Assembly: GCA_021464245.1 (NCBI GenBank)
Contig: JADCRB010000035.1
Coordinates: forward strand, 2,662,469-2,726,468
Direction of reading: 5' to 3'
Source: Carallia brachiata
Lineage: Eukaryota > Streptophyta > Magnoliopsida > Malpighiales > Rhizophoraceae
DNA: 64,000 nucleotides
A program made the translations under genes and the position numbers. The first letter of the stretch is position 1; every line of letters starts with the position of its first letter. Below, piece after piece: positions 48,801 to 60,300 of the stretch. Below the pieces are notes generated by a model that worked only from the letters and a program-made list of their open reading frames with translations, was not told the DNA's origin and did no database searches.

Positions 48801-51800
48801 AACAAATCCAGACTCCTGTCTCGCACGAGTGTAAAAGAAGAACAGTTCAGCAAATCAACACTCATATCTCGCACGAGTATAAAAGGCGACAATCAAGCAA
48901 ACTAGACTCCTAACCCACACGAGCATAAAAGGCGAGACGGCAACAACAACACAGGACCCAGTCCAAAACTCCTAGCCCGCATGAGTTAAACTGTGAACGG
49001 CCCAAAAACTTGAAATCCAATCGAAAACTCCTAACCCGCATGAATATAAACTGTGAACGACCCAAAAATATAAAAGCGAGTGAGGGTTGAGTTTGAATCA
49101 TTGTTTCAATTTCCACTTGTCGTCACCGCATATCAAGCTTTTGTTCCCTTTCAAGAAAAAAGATGGAACCAGTTGCAGAACCTCTAGACAAGAGAGAGGA
49201 TAGGTCATCACGCGTTAGATGGCAACCAAGTCCGATGTAACTGCAAATCTTTGAGGAGTACTTCCACAACAATGAAGGTGCTTGTCCCAGTTTATCACAA
49301 CTCTCTCAACTTGCTTCACGACTACAGCTGTACGGAGCAGTCGAAGCAAAAAAAACTTGTATTTCTGGTTTGAAAATCAGAGAAATAGGGAAAGAGTGAC
49401 ATAGAGAGCTACTATTTTTACGACACAACCTGTTTCTACCACCACAACTGTTCTCATATTATATCTCACCAGTGTAACTTTGTCTGAAGCGGGTCCAAGC
49501 TCTAGCACTACAATGATCCATCTAGGCTATTTCAACCAAAGTTATGGTTGTGGGGCTGCACATACTGGTCCTAGTGGTTTTATGGAGTTAGCAAATGGTT
49601 CATTCCTTACGGGCACATCAATCTGGAAAGAAACCTTGCACTAGGAGAAAGTTATTTCGATGAGGCTTTGCCTTTCTTTTCAGAACATCTTAGCAACATC
49701 AATCGGTCGAAGAGTTCTAGCAGTGTCAACGTCATCAGCCTATTAAACGAGGACATGATGGACTTGGAGCTGCACCTCAGGCCCCACTGAGTCGGCTGAT
49801 AAGGGTAAGGAACAACGACTTTTGTAGGGCTACGCCTCGAGCCCCGTGAGGTCGCTCAACAAGGATAAGGTGCAACGACTTTTGCGACGCTGTCTTGACT
49901 TGTGCAACACGCGTCGCCCACCATCTCGTCTGTCCATTATAACAGAAAGGGACGTGAATGAGGACCCTCGCCTGATCCAATATATCCTCTTTTTGACTTT
50001 TGCATAAAAAAATCAAAAGAAAAAAAAAAGAGCAGATTTTGTTGTGTACATATTTCCTGTATGATCAAGTCACAAAACTCACCCCTCAGCACTTTCCCTT
50101 CTCTCTAAAAAAAAGAAAATGGCCAGTCCCTGCGCTTTCTATTTCAAGAAGTTCTATGATCAAAAAGTTGGAGGCACACGAGCTAAAAGGAGAAGGAGCA
50201 GTTCTCTTGGAGGGATTCCTAAAGGCTCTCAAATCTCAGCCTCCGACGCAATCTTGGTTGCTGAAGTTCTAATCACTCTCCTTAGTTCACATCTATCACA
50301 ACGAACAGAAAAGTTATGACCATCCTCATTTGTTCTCAGATGCAGGACGGACGGGGAAGTTACAACTACTCTCCTTACATCACGACGTACGAGAGAGTCA
50401 TCACTACAGCCGGTCTCTCTATGCGTAGGCCTTGAAGTTCTATGGCATTGAACTTTTCCCGTGGGGAGGTTTAAGTTCTTTATTTATTGGATCATCCTTA
50501 CCAGAACTATGGAACTTTAAGTTTTATAAAAAAGCTTTTACGAGCTATAGAAGCTCGACATCAGCTAGGCTAGCCAAAGTTGAAAACTTCAAGATTTAAT
50601 GTCCATTAAGACGTCTCAAGTTTCAAATTAGACTTCAAGACTCGGTTCATATCACATCCCAAGGTCCTTCCTCATCAAGTCTTGAAGTGGGGGCATTTGT
50701 AAATAACAAAAAAATAAAAGGTAAAAAAAATATCCATTGGGTTTGGTGCATGCATGTTATTTGAGTTAGATGAAAAGAAAATTAGATAACATGTATATTG
50801 ATTGGGTTAAATGAGGAAAATTAGATAACATGCATGTTGTTTGAGTTAAATGAAAAAAAATTAAATGACATGCATATTGATTGGGTTAGATGAAGAAAAT
50901 TAGATGACATGCACGTGGTTTGAGTTAGATGGCATGCATTACTCAGGTTAGGTGATAACAATTTTTGGCCTATAGATAGGCACTCCCTCAAGCCCTCCAA
51001 ACACAATCCAAGGAGTAAAGCAAAATCACCCTTTAAAACTTTAGCCTCATTCATATCCTCTTCTCTAATCTATCCCAAAGAGCCTCACAAACCATCCCTA
51101 AAAGAGTTTTGCAAGACAATTCAAAGAGTAAAACAAAATCACCTCTCAAAGATTTAGTCTTCTCCAAATTTTTTTCTCCAGTCTGAGTGGGATCAAACCT
51201 CCTATGGCTCCCACTAGAGTCCATCCAGTACAAGTGGGATCAAACCTCCTACGACCCTCCAAGTGGGATCAAACCTCTTACCGCCCTCATCGTAATCCAA
51301 CCAATCCGAGTGGGATCAAACTTCCTACGGCCCTCATTGAATTCTATCCAAACCGAGTGAGATCAAACCTCCTAAGACTCTCACCGGAGTTTAACTAGTT
51401 CAACTAAAATTAAGTCTCGGCCCTTAGTAGAATTAGTTCCTCCAATTCACGCTATGGAAATTCAACTCTTGACGACATAAAAAAAAAAGAGTATTAATCG
51501 GAGGATCACACAGATATCGGTCTCACATCAATTTTAAATTTTCATTTGTAATTTATATCTATATTTTCGAGTCTAACTATTTGAGACTTGAAACTTACGG
51601 TCTAACCATTTTACAACCTATACCTATACAAAAAATAAACAAATATTGGAATCAGTATCGGTCATATGTGGTCGTGTGGCCATGTATAAATAACTAGATT
51701 ACATATTTAGAATCACTGCACAGGAAACCCAACAAGAAGAAAACGAGATATGAATTGTCAAACCTTCTGGAATATAAGAAACAATCCCATGACTGCAAGC

Positions 51801-53306
51801 ACGTTTTATATGGTCAAATGAATTATTTTTAGCCACAATGGATATCTCAATAATTGAAAGTTTAGACATTTTTTTTTAGATTTGTCAGACAGAGAGCTAT
51901 CATATGTCGCTTATAGTCCAATGAGACGAACAAAAAAAAAATTGGGTTAGCCATATATGATGACTATGGTTGGCATTAATAGTGGTCCAATTGGATTAGA
52001 GATAATCCCAAGACATAATAATACTTGCATCAACAATAGTGGAAGTGATTAAATATATTGATTTTTAATTGAGAGATCTGATTCGAATTCCAGTCTTTTA
52101 TCAATTTCAAAGAAATTAAAAAAAAAGAAAGAAAGACTTGCATCAATGACGTGTATGAATATGAGACTATTAGATGTGCCCAAACCCGTGAACTGAGAGC
52201 AACTGATCCAACGTGATGAATATGCCCTTTAAAAAAATACGGGAAAACAAGAAAAATACATAAATTAGACAAAGAACAGCCCATGTCACCTGAATTTGAT
52301 CTCCAATGTTCACAGTAAACGTGTAGGGAAGAGGGTTGAGAGCAACCCAACTGTCATTTTTCAGCACTTGCAAGCCCGGCACATCATCTTGAAGGAGAAC
52401 GGTAATTGCATTTGGATCTGTGTGGCCAGGTAACCCATAAGTTAACTCTGGCTGTGGACATGGAGGATAGTAATTAATGGCCATGTGTTGCCCATGCTCC
52501 CCCAAGGCCTTGTTAATATATTCTCTTTCCAGGCCTAAGCTTTCTGATATTGCTTCAAGCAGTCTCAGTGCCAATTCTCTGGCATTCCTGCAATATTCAG
52601 CTACATCCTCTCTGCATATTTGTATAAAAATTCCAACGTATCGGTTGGTAGGTATATATACAGTAGAAGCAGTAAAAATTAGATTTTGGAAAAGCAAACA
52701 AATTAATATTTGGAAAAATGGCCTGACTAGCATATTTATTTTTGTACTTGGGGTACCTGAAAGATTTGGGTTTGGTGGGCCACTCCTGTATATAGTCCTC
52801 TAAAGGATAGCAATGAAGCCTCAAGTAGTCCCTCCAGTTGGAAACCTTCTCAGTTTTTTCATTGAAGCTAGTGGAGAGCCTTGTTGTCTTCATAGGGTCA
52901 TCGGAGTAGTTCTTCAGCCTTTCGCTCTCAGGCAAATGAAAAAACTCCCTCGACACACGTAACATGGTGTCAATCACTTCTTCAGGAATTCCATGGTTTT
53001 TAACCTATAGAAGACACATTTATAAAACAAGAAAACTGTGTGAAAAAAAAAAAAAGAGGTAAAAAAAAAAGCAGCATATATAGCTACCTGGAAGAAACCG
53101 TCATCTTGACAAGCTTGGCCTATCTCTTTGATTATTTTGGAGCGGCTAGGACCATTCAGGCCTTTGAGATCAATTATGGGAATAGAGCCATCCAAGGGCG
53201 GAGTCCCACCAAGATTTGGCCTATCAGATGCTGGTCGGATGTAATTTGAAGGAACATAGTTTACAGTGGACAAAAGGTCTGTCAACAGCGGTTTTGCAGA
53301 GCCCAT
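45868..53306 (-). CDS. DMR6-like 2-oxoglutarate/Fe(II)-dependent oxygenase with a retroelement in intron 3
   Basis: Cytosolic dioxygenase of the DMR6/DLO clade, whose studied members hydroxylate salicylic acid and dampen immunity. Exons on the minus strand are 53306-53088, 53004-52757, 52611-52290 and 46113-45868, giving 344 aa, the usual family length. The N-terminus (LLTDLLSTVNYVPSNYIRP) is typical of this clade. Exon 1 ends GFFQ and exon 2 opens VKNHGIPEEV, a conserved junction of the family. Iron ligands are H219 and D221 (GLPGHTDPNA) and H275 (SVLHRAV). R285-I-S287 is the RxS motif for 2-oxoglutarate. All splice joins keep frame. Intron 3 is 6176 bp because a 5499 bp LTR element lies in it, ending two bases upstream of the acceptor AG. 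Whether full-length mRNA is still made is unknown. Substrate assignment to salicylate is by clade only. Confidence 0.9.
46610..46870 (+). repeat. Tandem units inside the LTRs of element 2
   Basis: About five degenerate units of 40-60 bp built on CAGTCYGAGTGGGATCAAGC, then CTCCTACGGCCCTCACCGGA and GTCYATC. The 3' LTR has the same units at about 51178-51400, and element 1 has related ones on the other strand (40590-40880 and 43770-44070). Confidence 0.8.
48325..49060 (+). repeat. Tandem array of CGCACGAGTATAAAAGGCGA units in LTR element 2
   Basis: About fourteen units spaced 42-69 bp, most containing CACGAGTATAAAAGG followed by CGAACAG/TTCAAC spacers. Units at the right end drift to CGCATGAATATAAACTGTGA. 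The TATAAAAG core repeats in nearly every unit. Confidence 0.88.
49163..49790 (+). pseudogene. WUSCHEL-related homeobox (WOX)-like processed pseudogene captured by LTR element 2
   Basis: From ATG 49163 the frame reads MEPVAEPLDKRED and then a WOX-type homeodomain: VRWQPSPM, a stop at 49238-49240 where Gln is usual, LQIFEEYFHNNEGACPS, LSQLASRLQLYGAVEAK. After an A8 run (49348-49355) the frame shifts and helix 3 follows as NLYFWFENQRNRER, matching the WF-N-R-R core of WOX proteins. Downstream, in another frame, EALPFFSEHL (49662-49691) resembles the WUS-box (TLPLFP). MMDLELHLRPH with a stop at 49788 resembles the C-terminal EAR-type LxLxL motif. Order and spacing fit a small WUS-clade WOX of about 210 aa. 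No intron interrupts the homeodomain, so it was probably copied from mRNA. It is dead: one stop and at least two frameshifts. The homeodomain is diverged, so the exact source gene is unknown. Confidence 0.7.
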
Positions 53307-54191
53307 TATTCTCAACGCCCTTGTTAATTATTTGAGGTTCCAGCGTAATGGCGCTTTGAGGGCTGTGAGTTTACATAGAATGTTTTCTTGGGAAATACCA
53401 AATTCCATATTTATGAAGAATGATAATTACAAGCTGATCATCCGAAGTGGTAGTTAATTATAAGTCAATGTGTTTATATGCTGGCAACTCGAGTTTGATC
53501 TCGTGAGCGCTCTTTCTAGCAAATACTGGATGTTGCATTTTGTATGAAAAATGTTGAAGCATGGCACAAGAGTCCGACTTAATAATCACTGTTATCTTTC
53601 ATGGTAGAGCCACGGTCGGTTCCGTTGATACTCGAATGTTGGGTCAGTCTTTTTGAGGGTCATTAAAGAAGAAGCCATAAAACGGGAGTTACCAGAGCCT
53701 CTACTCACAAATTCAATAATTGGTATACTTATAATAAATCTTTTATTTTTGATAAAAAAATTACAAGTTAAGTGATGATATGTATCAAAAAAATTGTATC
53801 ATAAATATTATGAAATTTTTAACTATGTAAAATATTATCTAATTTTTTAACGTCGTTGAATAAAATATTAATAATTTTTTTAATAATCATCATACAATTT
53901 TTATAATATACATCATTACCCTTATTAATTTTACTCACCATTATTTTTGTCTTTTATGGAAGGTCTCTCTTTTTTGTTTTGAATCTCTCCTTTTTTTGGT
54001 TTTGCCGCTCGCAGATACAATGAACCATAAATGCAGCCTCCGGTCAATTTTCTATTTGAAGACACAATAATATATATATAATTTTTTCAGCAGGAAAGCT
54101 GCAAGGTGAAAAAAAATAAAAAAGACTCTTTATGTCTTGGCCACAAGACAAAGATGTCTTAAAAAAAATTGTCCCAATTAGTTGTTGCACA
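53307..54191. other. Upstream region of the DMR6-like gene
   Basis: Presumed promoter and leader of the minus-strand oxygenase, plus the MITE-like palindrome at 53772-53919. I did not identify a convincing core promoter element. Confidence 0.45.
53772..53919. repeat. MITE-like inverted repeat (family A, copy 3)
   Basis: The left end GTGATGATATGTATCAAAAA pairs with the reverse complement of the right end (GTAATGATGTATATTATAAA), followed on both arms by AATTGTAT and an AT-rich core. About 148 bp, lying about 470 bp upstream of the DMR6-like start codon. Confidence 0.6.
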
Positions 54192-54670
54192 CACTATTGT
54201 CAGAACCGGATTGAACCGGTCGGTCGGATCGATTGAATTGAGAACCGGCCGGTGATTCGGACCAATTTAGGTAAATTTTGAAGGGTGACTCGGACTGGTC
54301 AAAACTGGAAAAAATCGGTCAAGAATCGGTCAAAACCGGTAAAAACCGGACCGGTTGGACCAGTCCAATAAAATTAAAAAATTCATAAATTATAATTTGA
54401 CCTCAAATGTTATTTAAATTATAATTTAAGCATTAACTTTAATTTAAAAATTCAATTTAGTCCTAAATCTATTAAAAATTTCAATTTCATCCTTAAAATT
54501 ACAAAAATTAATATTTAATCACTATCTATAAATATTATTTTTATAATTACTTATATATATATATATATTATTAAATCTCGGTTCAAATACCGGTTCGACC
54601 GGTTCAACCAGTTGAACCTTGACCCACTAATATTTTCGATTCGATGATCGGTCCGGTTCTGACAATCTTT
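54192..54670. mobile_element. AACCGG-rich hAT-like element (copy 4)
   Basis: Flanked by the perfect 8-bp duplication GTTGCACA (54184-54191 and 54671-54678). Left end CACTATTGTCAGAACCGG; reverse-complemented right end AAAGATTGTCAGAACCGG. The right 47 bases are nearly the reverse complement of the left end of the copy at 12569, so the two are in opposite orientation. Dense AACCGG motifs lie in both arms. 479 bp, non-coding. Confidence 0.88.
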
Positions 54671-54755
54671 GTTGCACAAGATACAATAACATATTTATTG
54701 CTCAAAGGAGAACTCATTTCTATTAATCATGTTTCCAGATGTTAAATACTGCTCA

Positions 54756-54917
54756 ACCAACAGGGGTAGCCTAGCTGGCTACTAACACAAAACGCCAAGA
54801 GATGCAAGGAAGTTCAAATTCCACTATTTTCAAATCTTTCTAGTATAGACCCACTTTTTCTATTCTCTAAAAGAATTAATTGAGTAATTATTAATTATTA
54901 TTGTGTTAAAAAAATAT
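54756..54917 (+). mobile_element. tRNA-derived SINE
   Basis: TAGCCTAGCTGG (54767-54778) is a perfect match to the RNA polymerase III A-box consensus. GTTCAAATTCC (54812-54822) resembles the B-box at the right spacing. The body ends in AT-rich sequence with GTTAAAAAAA. Flanking it are ATGTTAAATACTGCTCA (54739-54755) and ATGTTAAATACTACTCA (54918-54934), a 17-bp duplication with one mismatch, as left by LINE-driven insertion. About 162 bp. Confidence 0.85.
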
Positions 54918-54934
54918 ATGTTAAATACTACTCA

Positions 54935-56787
54935 GTATTTTAATGGAGTGTAGTACATTTTAGTTGAGTAAATTGGATCTTTTTTAATTTGACTGACCCG
55001 AAAATCTTTTGTGGTAACTTAAGGCAATTGATTGACTACACGTTCTATTTAGTTGAACACTCGGCTTTAGCGTATCTCAACTACAGAATGTTAGTGGAAT
55101 AAAAAAAAACAATGATCAAACATTAAGCAAGCAACAAAAATGATAAAAACACGAGTAAAGAAAGAGAAGTGCGCACAAAAATATACTGATTCTGCTCAAA
55201 ATTGGGAGCTTATGTTCAGTATTTAAGGTTCTTTTTTTGAAATTTCACTTCATTAATACTTCTTTTAGTTGATGAAAACAATCCACATAACTTCAATATT
55301 TGACCTTGATACACAAATTTCCGTGAAACTTTTCCATAAAAATACTCTTGTTCTTTTTACTAACCTCTCAACTTTTTTTTTATCTCACTTTTCAAACTCT
55401 TTTCCACTTTGATCTTATTTTTCATCCCTATACAATAGTTCAAGACATTCAAAGTTATCTAACAAAGGAGCCTTATAATTCTCTTGTAGACAACACAGGC
55501 TAAACTAACCATTGGACTCCTCCAATAAAGAGAATTAACTCCAAGGTAGGAAACTAACTTACTTCTATCTATACAGTTTCCAACATGACGACTTTTTTTC
55601 TTCTTTGACTTTAGATCCTTTATGATTTCATTCAATGTCTTGTTGAAAATAAACATTGACAAAATATGCAAGATTCTTAGCAGATTGTTAGTATAATTCA
55701 TATTTGAATTTAACATAAATAGCATGATATATAAAGATAATTACCAAATATGGCTCAAATCATGCAAATAGAAATAATTAAAGATATTCAACATTTCATA
55801 AGGTATTCAATATTTCACTCCATGGACTAATTATGGACAATAAATTTGTAAGATTGTAATACATAATTAATATAAAATTAATCATAAGAGGCACATCAAA
55901 ACATAAAATATACACATGATCCTAATATTCTCAGCAGGACATTACCAACAACAAATATAAGTGTTCTATTAGGACGTTAATGCAAGAATGGACCCACAAA
56001 ACGTATAATCATAATGGTTGGCTGGTAAGGACCAAACAACAAATTTGTAACCCAAATCAAGAAATTAATAATTTCTTTTTTTATAAACCCATCTTACTTT
56101 CATATCAAAAGTCTATGTTCATTTAACATTTTTATTTAGCCTATTTTGGTCAAACTAAAAAGTGCGGATTCACAATTATCTTGTTTGATCATATAAGCGC
56201 TGTTGTCTAGATGAATCACACCTTATAAGACATTTTATTAGGAGGAGCAAATGTTGGGTTAAATAATGTGCTCTTCCATGTGCTTCTCAAAAATAAAAAA
56301 TAAAAATAAAAAGGAAAAAAGGAAAAGAAATAAAGTGGTCTTCTATGCATGTACTGACTTAAGAGATTCTTTAATATTTTTTACATAGATCTAAATCCAA
56401 ATTTTCTTTAAACAAGATGATATATAATTTTCTTTAAATGAGATGATATATCATATATGGTCCTATATATGCACATAATACTGACACAATTCTCCATTGT
56501 GGTTCGGTAACCTACAAAAAAGAACATTGCCCATGAACTACTAGAGTTTTCAATAAACCAAAAAAAAAAAAAAAGTTTCGTCAACAGTTAATATATCAAA
56601 ATCAAAATATTGGTAATAATTTACTTTGAAATATATAGTTTGGCCGCAAATCAAATTTTGGTCAACAATCTAATGGAAAAGCAGTTCTCACCTAAGCTTT
56701 ATGACGTGGCATTGGCATCAGCATATGACGTATGTATGATGATGATGTGGGTTGCATGCACAAGAAAGAACCAGATACCAGAGAAAC
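54935..56787. other. Gene-free AT-rich region
   Basis: No coding frame with family resemblance and no repeat with clear borders was found. Confidence 0.55.
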
Positions 56788-57289
56788 GGAATATATATTT
56801 ATTTAATTTTAAATTTTAAAATTTTTTTTATTTAAGTATTAAATTTTTTTTGAGATTTCATTTCAGTCCTAAATTTTTTGATTTTATTCTAAATCAGTCC
56901 TTCCGTTAGTCAAACCGTAAAAAATTTCCGTTAGTCAACAGTAATTTTTTTTAAAAAGTAAAATACACTATTTTAATTTATCAGTTAACAGAATACGTTG
57001 TGTAATCTTAAAAAAATAAAAATAAAATAAAAAAACTCAAAATCTCAACTTATATATTACTATTTGAGAGTAAAATACAAACATTTAATAACAAAAAAAA
57101 TTTAAATAATATATTTTACCTTTTTTAAAAAAAATTTCGTTAGTTAACAGTAATTTTTAACAGTTTGACTAACGGAAGGACTGATTTGGAGCAAAATCAA
57201 AGGTTTAGGACTAAAATGAAATTTCAAAAACAATTAGGACTTAAATAAAAAAAATCTAAAGGTTTAAAACTAAATAAATGCATATTTCC
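56788..57289. mobile_element. Mutator-type MITE with long terminal inverted repeats
   Basis: Left arm from GGAATATATATTTATTT and reverse-complemented right arm from GGAAATATGCATTTATTT stay similar for about 170 bp, including the shared block AAATCAGTCCTTCCGTTAGT. Flanks CAGAGAAAC (56779-56787) and CAAAGAAAC (57290-57298) are a 9-bp duplication with one mismatch, the length used by Mutator-like elements. The core is AT-rich and non-coding. Confidence 0.82.
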
Positions 57290-60200
57290 CAAAGAAACCA
57301 TGTGCTTAAATCCTTTTTTTTAAATGTTTTTTGTGCACTTTTTTTCGATTGCAATGGTCATCTCAAAATATAATTATTCGTGTTACACAAATATATGGGC
57401 ATCTAACAAGTTAAATCGGTAAGAGATTAAATTCGTAGATTTTAAGTCAATAGATTTATCTCTTTTATCTAAGTGACAAAAGATTTTTTTTTTTTTAAAG
57501 TTACATGACAGAGAGATTGAATACAGATAAATAAATGAACCAAACGCTATTAACATGCATATGAAATTTCATAATCACATAAAAATTTAACCAAATGCAC
57601 ATTATGTACTAGAGCAAGCCATTATTAATGTGAGAGTTTTGTCCTTTTACAATTCGTGTACATTTTTTTCATTGTAATAAGTCATCGAGTTTGAATTCTA
57701 AATCAGAGTATGGAGAATTGGTTTTTCCTGATATTATGCCTTTAACCAAATCAAGGTGTTTGGTTGGAGCGTAAAATAACGAAATTCATATAATGACTTT
57801 TCCAAGAACCGAAATTAAAAAATAAAAATAATAAATTGACTTTCCTTTACAACATCTTTGGAATTAAGTTTTCTTTATGAAATTCAATTGAATTTATTTC
57901 AATTTTAGGGATATAATTGAATTCGATTGATTTGATTATTACAGTCTACTTTTAATATTTTTTTCGTATAAAGTCTTAGTTAGATTGAATTAGAATGAAT
58001 TGAATGGAATTCTATCAAACTCTAATTCATTTTGGTGAAAATTACAAATTCTATCACATTAGTGCATGCATGTTTTACCAAATAAATTGGTAAAATTAAC
58101 TTAAATTGAATTTTACAAAATTTTGTCATTCTAAACAAACTAATTATTATTAGACCGCTGGTTTGAACATGCTTTCTTCTTCATTGTTTTTGGTTAATAA
58201 GGTAATTTCATTAGTAGATTTCACCCAAAAACAAAACAAAACAAAGAAGGATAAGATTAATTCGTAAACTCAGTCTTTTTTTTTCTCTTGGAGTAAAAAA
58301 TAAGTAAGTAAAGATGATATTTTATAAACCAACCTAGAGAGGTGCATTGTATCACTGCATGAAATAATCAGAATTATCTACACTGAATTTATGAGAGCTT
58401 AAACTCCATGAGTTTAGTAAACATAATTGAACTATATGCGACCCTGTAATATTAATATACTTTTAACTGCATCACTTAATTCCACAAAAGCATAAACTTA
58501 TGATCTCTAGCCCCTTACCATCTCAACTATAGACAAACAGTGGTCGTAAACTCAATCTATGGCAAGTTGACAACACGTGGTGGTAACTTTATAAAATAGA
58601 AGTGGGACAGGACTTGCTCGTTTAATTTTTCGCAGGGGGAAGCGTAAGGCGACTTCCAAATTCAGTCATACGCAAAATTTCAAACGACGCCACGTTGATT
58701 GACTATTGTCTGATGGTTGCCGCCAGGAAATTTTTCATGTTTTGACACAGTACACATGAAGATATTGACTCACACGTTATATTATTATTATTATTATATA
58801 TAATTTTTATTCTTAATTATAATAATATATTAAATATTAAAAATACATCATCATGTAGTAATATTTGTTGAGTAACATTAAAAACACAAGAGAGAACAGT
58901 TAAATATATTCGTTCCTTTTTTCTTTTGTTGTATTTGAAGTTATAATATTGAAATCTAAACTTTTTTCTACCTATTTTGAGAGAGAGATTATCCTCAATC
59001 CTATCTACCAATGACTGATTGCTCATTAAGCCTTTCTATTTCAATAACTGAGCGCAGTGCTTTTTTTATTGATATGGTAATGGTATCATTGCTTTCAAAC
59101 GGTCCTGTAAGAAGGTGCATTTTTTTCTCATGCTTGCTATGTTGCAAACCTTTCTTTTTTGGTTAACGTGGTAATTACTTGATTTTATATTTTGCAGAGT
59201 AAAGTTTTACTTATATCCTAATCGAATTCTGCTTAAAAGTAAAAATTGAAAATCTCTCTGTTTTTTTTTTAATACATAATGTTTTCATACGGGCATTAAA
59301 AATTGTGGAAATTTTATATGGAGATGTTAATGATGGACCACTAGAAAAAAAAAAAAAAAGCTAGGAAGTAATAGATACTTCAAAATTTTTAATTTTATCT
59401 ATCCAAGTGCATTAGAAGGAGGGACTTTGAATTGAATGCATGAGCCAAGAAGCAGCCGGAGACGATCCGGCAGCTTTTGAATTTGTTAAGGGTTTTGTTA
59501 CACGACAGAAAGAAATTTATTAGAAAAATTTTTGTAATAAAACTTATTAAATTTATTATATAACTATATTTATTACAAGTTCAATTAAAAAAATTATTAT
59601 TTTTTCATTCTATAATATATTCATACAATTATAAATAATTTTTAATTAATTACATTTTAAAAATTCTTTAAAAAACTTTCCTCAACTATTCAACTTTTCC
59701 TATCTGTTAAATGTTTTGGACAACGCCATTTTGCTTTTCAACAATCCGCAGCTTTTTCTTACTACATAGCCCACTTAGAATAGTCTTTCGGTAAGAAGTT
59801 CGATTTACAATTATTTTAGAAGATGATGTCAGCAATTTTGTCACCATCAATCTACGTCCAGATGGTGTCTCTAGAATGCGAAAATTCGCCGGGAACAGCG
59901 GGAACTCAACGATCCATTATCTGAAAAATAAATAAAAACGTTATTTTAAGAAGCCAGATTCGGTGATGAACTGTGTGTGCACAGCGAAGCAATGTTATCT
60001 CTGTTCTAATTAACGTCTCCATCTGGCTTTGTTTTTCATTAGTAAACTTATTGAATCGCGGACATATAATGGGAATATATTTGGTAAATAGTATAATATA
60101 CAATAATACATAATAGCCTAACTTTATTCTATCATACCTCATGTTTGGTTAGTATGGAAATGTTATCTCATATTTATAGAATACTGTTATCTTATATATT

Positions 60201-60300
60201 CCTATGAGCTTGATTATCTCACGATATAGGTTAACTCTCTTTCTCAAAACATTCTCTATATAAAAAAATGTATATTAGTCACAAATTTTTCTCTTATATC
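57290..60300. other. Gene-free AT-rich region
   Basis: I see no gene and no complete element here. Short microsatellites (TTA)n near 58780 and several poly-A/T runs are present. Confidence 0.55.

Larger units (their letters stand above)
46117..51615 (+). mobile_element. Non-autonomous LTR retrotransposon (element 2) in intron 3 of the DMR6-like gene
   Basis: LTRs 46117-47064 (948 bp) and 50698-51615 (918 bp) begin with TGTAAATAACA-type sequence and end TTTTACA. Flanks GCCTA (46112-46116) and ACCTA (51616-51620) are a 5-bp duplication with one change. Next to the 5' LTR is TTTGGCATGTTCGGTGGGA, a primer-site candidate. A polypurine tract (GAAGTGGGGGCATT) precedes the 3' LTR. Each LTR carries several units of GAGTGGGATCAAACCTCCTA. 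The internal region contains CCAAATCCAAACTC-type repeats (about 47870-48250), the TATA-containing array (48325-49060), an acquired block of about 970 bp with a WOX-like pseudogene, and about 650 bp shared with element 1. There is no gag, protease, RT or integrase. It is antisense to the host gene. Confidence 0.88.

Noticed and set aside
49777..50016. Minus-strand frame of 79 codons in the acquired block of LTR element 2
   Set aside because: Contains a short duplicated stretch (CAACGACTTTTG) and no recognisable domain; not supported as a gene.
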